This document shows positions 58,495-64,000 of a DNA stretch of 64,000 bases, one piece after another. Source of the DNA: Caenispirillum salinarum AK4 (GTDB lineage: Bacteria > Pseudomonadota > Alphaproteobacteria > Rhodospirillales > Rhodospirillaceae); the NCBI RefSeq assembly GCF_000315795.1, contig NZ_ANHY01000002.1:224827-288826 (forward strand), given 5' to 3'. Made by a program: the position numbers and the translations under genes. The stretch's first letter is position 1; each line of letters starts with the position of its first letter. The notes beneath the pieces are model-generated. The model was not told where the DNA came from. It saw only the letters and a list, made by a program, of their open reading frames with translations, and did not search any database.

Positions 58495-59715
58495 ATGGCG
58501 CGCATCGTTATGAAATTCGGCGGCACCTCGGTGGGTGACATCGAGCGCATCAAGAACGTGGCGCAGCTTGTCAAGAAAGAGGTCGACGCCGGCAACGAGG
58601 TGGCCGTGGTGGTCTCCGCCATGTCGGGCGAGACCAACAAACTGGTCGGCTACTGCCGCGAGATCGCGCCCATGCACGACTCGCGCGAGTACGATACGGT
58701 GGTTGCGACCGGCGAGCAGGTGACCATCGGCCTCCTGTCGCTGGCCCTGCAGGAGCTGGGCTGCAACGCGCGCTCGTGGCTGGGCTGGCAGATCCCCATC
58801 CAGACCGACGACGCCCACTCCAAGGCCCGCATCAAGGAAATCGACACGCCGCTCATGCGCGAGCGCATGGCGCAGGGCCAGGTGCCCGTGATCGCCGGTT
58901 TCCAGGGTGTGGGGCCGGACAACCGCATCACCACGCTTGGCCGCGGCGGCTCCGACACCTCGGCGGTGGCCATGGCGGCGGCGCTGGATGCGGATCGCTG
59001 CGACATCTACACCGACGTGGACGGTGTCTACACCACCGACCCGCGCATCGTGCCCAAGGCACGCAAGCTGGAAAAGATTACCTACGAGGAAATGCTGGAG
59101 AGTGCGTCGCAGGGCACCAAGGTTCTCCAGACCCGCTCCGTCGAGATGGCGATGAAGCACCGGGTGCGCCTGCAGGTGCGCTCCACCTTCGCCCCCGACA
59201 CCCCTGGTACATTGGTCTGCGACGAGGACGAGATCGTGGAAAAGGAACTTGTCAGCGGCATCGCGTATTCGCGCGACGAAGCCAAGATCACCCTGGTCGA
59301 CGTGGCCGACATCCCCGGTGTCGCCGCCAAGATTTTCGGCCCGCTCACCGACGCCAACGTCAACGTGGACATGATCGTCCAGAACATCGCCGAGGGCCAG
59401 GCCACCGACCTGACCTTCACGGTGGCCAAGGGCGACCTGGACCGTTGCGTCGCCGTGCTGAAGGAAAAGAAGGAGGAACTGGGCTTCCAGGACCTTATCG
59501 CCGACGACAACGTGGTGAAGATTTCCGTCATCGGTGTGGGCATGCGCAGCCACGCCGGCGTCGCGCAGACCATGTTCACCGCGCTGGCCGACAAGGGCAT
59601 CAACATCCAGGTGATCTCCACCTCCGAGATCAAGGTGTCGGTGCTGGTCGCCGAGGAGTACACCGAGCTGGCCCTGCGCGCCCTGCACACGGCCTACGGC
59701 CTGGACGCGGCGTAA
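58495..59715 (+). CDS. lysC: Aspartate kinase (lysine-sensitive type)
   Basis: The 406-aa enzyme phosphorylates aspartate, the first step to lysine, threonine, methionine and diaminopimelate. The kinase domain starts with VMKFGGTSVGDIERIKNVA (5-23) and has TLGRGGSDTSAVAMAAAL and IYTDVDGVYTTDPRI. Two ACT regulatory domains follow (about 265-405) with ITLVDVADIPGVAAKIF and VISTSEIKVSVLV, where lysine/threonine feedback acts. The ATG at 58495 is chosen; the longer frame is non-coding leader. Confidence 0.96.
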   Translation: MARIVMKFGGTSVGDIERIKNVAQLVKKEVDAGNEVAVVVSAMSGETNKLVGYCREIAPMHDSREYDTVVATGEQVTIGLLSLALQELGCNARSWLGWQIPIQTDDAHSKARIKEIDTPLMRERMAQGQVPVIAGFQGVGPDNRITTLGRGGSDTSAVAMAAALDADRCDIYTDVDGVYTTDPRIVPKARKLEKITYEEMLESASQGTKVLQTRSVEMAMKHRVRLQVRSTFAPDTPGTLVCDEDEIVEKELVSGIAYSRDEAKITLVDVADIPGVAAKIFGPLTDANVNVDMIVQNIAEGQATDLTFTVAKGDLDRCVAVLKEKKEELGFQDLIADDNVVKISVIGVGMRSHAGVAQTMFTALADKGINIQVISTSEIKVSVLVAEEYTELALRALHTAYGLDAA

Positions 59716-59749
59716 AGCGGCGGCAGGCAATGACGGGAGAGCAGGGTCG

Positions 59750-60772
59750 ATGACGACCGACGATGCGCGCACGCGCCTCGACCGCCTCTGGCAGCGCGGC
59801 CGGGAGTTTCTCGGCTGCGATGCCGCCATCCTGGGCGGCGCCATGTCGTGGGTGTCGGAGCGCCACCTGGTGGCGGCGATCTCCAACGCCGGCGGCTTCG
59901 GCGTCATCGCCTGCGGCTCCATGTCGCCGGACCTGCTGGATGCCGAGATCAAGGGGACGCAGGCGCTGACCGACCGCCCCTTCGGCGTCAACCTCATCAC
60001 CATGCACCCGGAGCTTGACGCGCTGATCGACGTCTGCGCCGCCAACAGGGTGGGGCACGTCGTGCTGGCCGGCGGGCTGCCGTCGGCCAAGTCCATCAAG
60101 CGCGCCAAGGACGGCGGCGCCAAGGTCATCTGCTTCGCGCCGGCGCTGGTGCTGGCGAAAAAGCTGGTGCGCTCGGGCGCCGACGCCCTGGTGATCGAGG
60201 GCATGGAGGCCGGCGGCCATATCGGCCCCGTCTCCACCAGCGTGCTGGCGCAGGAAATCCTGCCCGTGGTCAAGGACGTGCCGGTGTTCGTCGCCGGCGG
60301 CATCGGCCGCGGCGAGGCCATCGTCAGCTACCTGGAGATGGGCGCGGCGGGCGTGCAGATCGGCACCCGCTTCGTCTGCGCCACCGAGTGCGTGGCCCAC
60401 GAGAAGTTCAAGCAGGCCTTCATCAAGGCCAGCGCCCGCGATGCCGTGCCCACCGTGCAGCTTGACCCGCGCTTTCCGGTCATTCCGGTGCGCGCGCTGG
60501 TCAACAAGGGCACGGAACGGTTCATGGACACCCAGCGCCAGGTCATCGAGCGCTTCCGCGCCGGAGAACTGGACCAGAAGGCCGCCCAGCTGGAAATCGA
60601 GCATTTCTGGGCGGGTGCGCTGAAGCGCGCGGTCATGGACGGCGACGTGGAGAACGGCTCGCTGATGGCCGGCCAGTCCGTCGGCATGGTCACGCGCGAG
60701 CAGCCGACGGCCGAAATCATTGCTGAACTGGTCGAGCAGGCCACGGAAGCCTTGCGGGCGAAGGTCGCCTGA
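59750..60772 (+). CDS. Nitronate monooxygenase (2-nitropropane dioxygenase family)
   Basis: The 340-aa flavoprotein has a TIM-barrel FMN-binding pattern: AILGGAMSWVSERHLVAAISNAGGFGVIACGSMSP at the N-terminus, the conserved EGMEAGGHIGP with the catalytic-region His, and VPVFVAGGIGRGEAIVSYLEMGAAGVQIGTRFVCATEC (phosphate site). Such enzymes oxidise nitronates; close relatives include the enoyl reductase FabK. Nitronate activity is the more common annotation for this length. It follows lysC by 34 nt on the same strand and could be co-transcribed with ptsP. Confidence 0.88.
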   Translation: MTTDDARTRLDRLWQRGREFLGCDAAILGGAMSWVSERHLVAAISNAGGFGVIACGSMSPDLLDAEIKGTQALTDRPFGVNLITMHPELDALIDVCAANRVGHVVLAGGLPSAKSIKRAKDGGAKVICFAPALVLAKKLVRSGADALVIEGMEAGGHIGPVSTSVLAQEILPVVKDVPVFVAGGIGRGEAIVSYLEMGAAGVQIGTRFVCATECVAHEKFKQAFIKASARDAVPTVQLDPRFPVIPVRALVNKGTERFMDTQRQVIERFRAGELDQKAAQLEIEHFWAGALKRAVMDGDVENGSLMAGQSVGMVTREQPTAEIIAELVEQATEALRAKVA

Positions 60773-60825
60773 CGCAGCCTTAGGGCTTGAGAATTCGACG
60801 CAACCAGGGGGGAGCGGGGCGGCAC

Positions 60826-63147
60826 ATGCACGTCCGTGACGGCTCCGGCCGCAAAGCCGATGCGATCGACACCACCAGCGCGCCGCGCCGGCTGCTGGGG
60901 CGTCTGCGCGACGTCATGGCCGGCCAGGGCGCGCCGCAGGAGCGCCTGGACAAGGTCGTCTCCCTGATCGCCGAAGGGTACGAGGCCGAGGTCTGCTCGT
61001 GCTACGTCATGCGCGCCGGCGAGGTGCTGGAGCTGTTCGCCACGCACGGCCTGCTGCAGTCCGCCGTGCACAACACCCGGCTGCGCGTCGGCGAGGGCCT
61101 GGTCGGCGAGATCGCGGCCCACGCCCGGCCGCTGGCGCTGGCCGATGCCTGGTCGCACCCCGCCTTCGCCTATCGCCCTGAAACGGGCGAGGAGCTGTAC
61201 CACTCGCTGATGGGCGTGCCCATCCTGCGCGGCGGCCGCGTGGTCGGCGTGCTGGTGGTGCAGAACCGCGAGGAGCGCACCTACACGGAAGAAGCCGTCG
61301 AAATCCTCGAAACCGTCGCCATGGTGCTGGCGGAGCTTCTGACCGTGGCGCAGATGGTCAACCGGCAGGAACTGCTGCCGGTGGATGGCAACGCGCTCCT
61401 GCCCCTGCGCCTGGAAGGCCTGGCGCTCAACGGGCCGGTGGGCATCGGCAGCGCCGTTCTGCACCAGCCGCAGGTGCGCGTCGGCCGGCTGGTGGCCGAG
61501 GACCCGGAGCCCGAGCACGTCCGCCTGAAGGAGGCGCTCAACACCCTGCGCGCCGAGGTCGACGGCATGCTGGACGACGACACGGTCCAGCACGCCGGAG
61601 AAGCCTTCGGGGATTTCCGCGACGTGCTGGAAACCTACCGCATGTTCGCCGAGGACGCGGGCTGGATCGGCCGCATTACCGAGGCCATCAATTCCGGCCT
61701 GACCGCCGAGGCGGCGGTGCAAAAGGTCCACGACGACACGCGCGTGCGCATGTCGCACGTCAGCGATCCCTACATCCGCGACCGCCTCCACGACCTGGAA
61801 GACCTGGCCAACCGCCTGCTGGCGCATCTGGTGGGGTCGGAGCAACTGTCGTCGCGCGGGGCGCTGCCGGACGACGCCATCCTCATCTGCCGCAACCTGG
61901 GCCCGACGGAGCTTCTGGACTACGACCGCGACAAGCTGCGCGGGCTGGTCATGGAGGAAGGCTCGCGCACCATGCACGCGGTCATCATTGCCCGCGCGCT
62001 TGGCATTCCGGTGGTGGCGCGCGTCCCCAACGTGCTGACCAAGATCGAGCCCTACGACCCGATCATCATTGACGGTGATCATGGGCAGGTGTTCATCCGG
62101 CCCGGCGACGACGTGCGCGAGGCGTTCGAAAAGAGCCTCAAGGCCCGCCGCCGGAAGCTGGCGGAATACACCGCGCTGCGCGACGAACCCTCGGTCACGC
62201 GCGACGGCGTGAAGGTCGGCCTGATGCTCAACGCGGGGCTCCTCATGGACCTGCCGAACGTGGTGGAGACGGGGGCGGAGGGCATCGGCCTCTATCGCAC
62301 CGAGGTTCCGTTCATGTCGCGCGGCAGCCTGCCCAACGTGGAGGACCAGGCGCAGCTCTACACCCGCATCCAGGACGCCTGCGGCGATCGCCCCGTGGTG
62401 TTCCGCACGCTGGACGTGGGCTCGGACAAGGTGCTGCCCTACTGGCACGGCCAGCCCGAGGACAATCCGGCGCTGGGGTGGCGCTCCATCCGCATATCCC
62501 TGGACCGCCCGGCCATCCTGCGGTCGCAGTTGCGTGCGCTGATCCGCGCGGCGGCCGGTCGCGAGCTGCGGGTGATGTTCCCCATGGTCAGCGAGGTTGC
62601 GGAACTGACCGCCGCCCGCGCTGTTCTCGACATGGAACTGGCGCGCGAGGAAAAGCTGCACGGGCCGGAGGCTCTGCCCAGCCACGTGAAGGTGGGCACC
62701 ATGCTGGAGGTCCCGGCGCTGATCTGGCAGCTGCCGCAGCTGCTCAAGCGGGTCGACTTCGTATCGCTGGGCTCCAACGACCTGGTGCAGTTCCTCTACG
62801 CCACCGATCGCGGCAATCCCAAGGTGGCCGACCGCTACGACGTGCTGTCGCCGCCGGTGCTGTGCGCCGTCGACCAGATCGCGCGCCAGTGCCGCGCGGC
62901 CGGCGTGCCGCTGTCGATCTGCGGCGAAATGGCGGGCCGTCCGCTGGAGGCCATGGCGATGGTGGCGCTGGGGGTGCGCACTCTGTCGATGACCGCCGGC
63001 GGCATCGGCCCTGTCAAGATGATGCTGCGCAGCATGCATGTGGGACAGGTCGAGGATTACATTCGTGCCCTCATGGACCTGCCGGACCACAGCGTACGCG
63101 AAAAGCTGCGTTTCTTCGCCCAGGACCACGGAGTCGTATTGTCCTGA
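60826..63147 (+). CDS. ptsP: Phosphoenolpyruvate-protein phosphotransferase PtsP (EI-Ntr)
   Basis: EI-Ntr is the first kinase of the nitrogen phosphotransferase relay, passing phosphate from PEP to NPr and EIIA-Ntr. The 773-aa protein has an N-terminal GAF domain (about 35-185), the swivelling His domain with the phospho-His in MEEGSRTMHAVIIARALGIP, and the C-terminal PEP-binding barrel with GIGLYRTEVPFMSR, RTLDVGSDKVLPYW, GTMLEVPAL, SLGSNDLVQFLYATDR and SICGEMAGRPLEAM. ATG 60826 is chosen over an upstream TTG 60787. EI-Ntr usually shows TSH around the phospho-His; here it is TMH. Confidence 0.94.
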   Translation: MHVRDGSGRKADAIDTTSAPRRLLGRLRDVMAGQGAPQERLDKVVSLIAEGYEAEVCSCYVMRAGEVLELFATHGLLQSAVHNTRLRVGEGLVGEIAAHARPLALADAWSHPAFAYRPETGEELYHSLMGVPILRGGRVVGVLVVQNREERTYTEEAVEILETVAMVLAELLTVAQMVNRQELLPVDGNALLPLRLEGLALNGPVGIGSAVLHQPQVRVGRLVAEDPEPEHVRLKEALNTLRAEVDGMLDDDTVQHAGEAFGDFRDVLETYRMFAEDAGWIGRITEAINSGLTAEAAVQKVHDDTRVRMSHVSDPYIRDRLHDLEDLANRLLAHLVGSEQLSSRGALPDDAILICRNLGPTELLDYDRDKLRGLVMEEGSRTMHAVIIARALGIPVVARVPNVLTKIEPYDPIIIDGDHGQVFIRPGDDVREAFEKSLKARRRKLAEYTALRDEPSVTRDGVKVGLMLNAGLLMDLPNVVETGAEGIGLYRTEVPFMSRGSLPNVEDQAQLYTRIQDACGDRPVVFRTLDVGSDKVLPYWHGQPEDNPALGWRSIRISLDRPAILRSQLRALIRAAAGRELRVMFPMVSEVAELTAARAVLDMELAREEKLHGPEALPSHVKVGTMLEVPALIWQLPQLLKRVDFVSLGSNDLVQFLYATDRGNPKVADRYDVLSPPVLCAVDQIARQCRAAGVPLSICGEMAGRPLEAMAMVALGVRTLSMTAGGIGPVKMMLRSMHVGQVEDYIRALMDLPDHSVREKLRFFAQDHGVVLS

Positions 63148-63314
63148 GGATAGTGCGGCTGTGTATTGCTAAGGGTCGCGGCGATTTGGTAGCTTGAAAT
63201 CCACCCCTCCGGGCTTAATGCGTCTTTGCCGGCGGAGACATGCGGGCAAGTCGCGGGGGTCCGGGGCACGCTTCTCTTCTTCGGGACGATTGCGCCTTGG
63301 TGCACGCAGACAAC

Positions 63315-64000
63315 ATGCCTTCCGCCGAGCCGGCGCCGCGCGAGTCCGTCGGACAGCTGCTGCGCATGACCCGCGCCAGCCACGGCGTAGATCTTCCTCA
63401 TGTCGCGGAGGTCCTGCGCATCCGCCTGGCCTTCCTGCAGGCCATCGAGGACGGCCGCAACCAGGACCTGCCGGGCCCCACCTACGCCGTCGGCTTCGTC
63501 CGCGCCTACGCAGACTACCTGGGCCTGGACGGCGAGGAGATCGTGCGCCGCTACAAGGCGGAGACGTCCATCGTTCCGCGCAAGGCCGACCTGGAGTTCC
63601 CGACGCCGGTGAACGAGGGCGGCATTCCCACCGGCGCCATGCTGCTCATCGCCGCGCTGCTGGGCGCGGGCATCTACGGCGGCTGGTACTGGATGTCCAG
63701 CGAGGACCGGACCGTCGCGGAACTGATCCAGGAAGTGCCGGAGCGTTTCAACGACCTGCTGGCCGCCGCGCCCGAGGCCGGCGAGGAAGGCGCGGCCGTG
63801 GTGGAGGCCCTGGCGCAGTCGGCCGACCGCATGCTGACCGGCGGCGACACGTCGGCCCAGGCCCCGGCCCCGGCGTCAGAGCCGGCCGCTGCGCCTGAGA
63901 CGGCGCCGCCCGCAGCCGCTCCGGCAGCGGAGGCTCCCGCGCCCGCCGAAGCGCCTGCGGTGGCGGCCGTCGAGCCGGCGCCGGTGGTGGAGCCGCCGCC
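63315..64000 (+). CDS. rodZ: RodZ-like helix-turn-helix membrane protein (3' part outside window)
   Basis: The open frame runs past the window end. Residues about 10-75 form the RodZ-type Xre HTH: SVGQLLRMTRASHGVDLPHVAEVLRIRLAFLQAIEDGRNQDLPGPTYAVGFVRAYADYLGLD. A single membrane helix follows (about 106-123, GAMLLIAALLGAGIYGGWYW), and then a long Ala/Pro-rich periplasmic stretch. RodZ anchors MreB and the rod-shape elongation machine. The start is uncertain: ATG 63315 is taken, while GTG 63300 and TTG 63297 are in frame and none has a strong ribosome-binding site. Some family members serve as other cytoskeleton adaptors. Confidence 0.85.
   Translation, partial: MPSAEPAPRESVGQLLRMTRASHGVDLPHVAEVLRIRLAFLQAIEDGRNQDLPGPTYAVGFVRAYADYLGLDGEEIVRRYKAETSIVPRKADLEFPTPVNEGGIPTGAMLLIAALLGAGIYGGWYWMSSEDRTVAELIQEVPERFNDLLAAAPEAGEEGAAVVEALAQSADRMLTGGDTSAQAPAPASEPAAAPETAPPAAAPAAEAPAPAEAPAVAAVEPAPVVEPP

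Overview
The window is a GC-rich alphaproteobacterial chromosome segment. It carries part of a bacteriochlorophyll a photosynthesis gene cluster (about 1-15400), followed by ordinary housekeeping genes (about 15400-64000). The anaerobic-type cyclase BchE, the dark-operative reductase subunits BchN and BchB, the PpsR/AerR regulators, EI-Ntr, two monothiol or dithiol glutaredoxins and an LdtR-type regulator together suggest a purple non-sulfur bacterium of the Rhodospirillales type. The species cannot be named from this sequence alone.

Photosynthesis region. The minus strand holds bchF-bchN-bchE-bchJ, transcribed leftward with overlaps of a few bases or gaps of 4 nt. Further left is a second leftward unit, bchB-bchH, in which bchH runs off the window. 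Two plus-strand genes for short cobalamin-binding AerR/PpaA-type antirepressors lie upstream of bchB and bchF. The second is translationally coupled to ppsR, the PAS-PAS-HTH repressor. After ppsR comes bchG, a PucC-family transporter gene, bchP and a PsiE-like membrane protein gene, all joined by 4-base overlaps. The three control regions (bchB/aerR1, bchF/aerR2 and bchG) share one 34-bp layout, YGT-N12-ACGT-N12-ACR. I read this as a pair of overlapping PpsR sites that share a central ACGT. A 320-bp tandem duplication lies at the convergent aerR1/bchJ junction and leaves a broken copy of the bchJ 3' end.

Housekeeping region. In order: AMP nucleosidase, tRNA-Val(CAC), gph, glmU-glmS (cell-wall UDP-GlcNAc supply), glutathione reductase, an Fe-S type uracil-DNA glycosylase, a sirtuin, a low-molecular-weight phosphatase, a fructosamine-kinase-like gene and a methyltransferase. 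Then come a very large REC-PAS-HisKA-PAS-PAS-GGDEF-EAL signalling protein, gltX, nadE, a nucleotide-sugar dehydrogenase, cimA, trmJ, bluB and rpsD. These are followed by an AbrB/PIN toxin-antitoxin pair, an aldo/keto reductase, grxD, rarD, eda, purB, an LdtR-like regulator with a palindrome inside its promoter, radC, map, sfsA, comF, grxC, a nitrilase-family amidase, trkH, ubiG, lysC, a nitronate monooxygenase, ptsP and the start of a rodZ-like gene.

One thread joins the regions: cobalamin. BchE is of a cobalamin-associated radical-SAM class, both AerR-type regulators carry a cobalamin-binding fold, and bluB makes the lower ligand of B12. No CRISPR array, insertion sequence, prophage or rRNA was seen.
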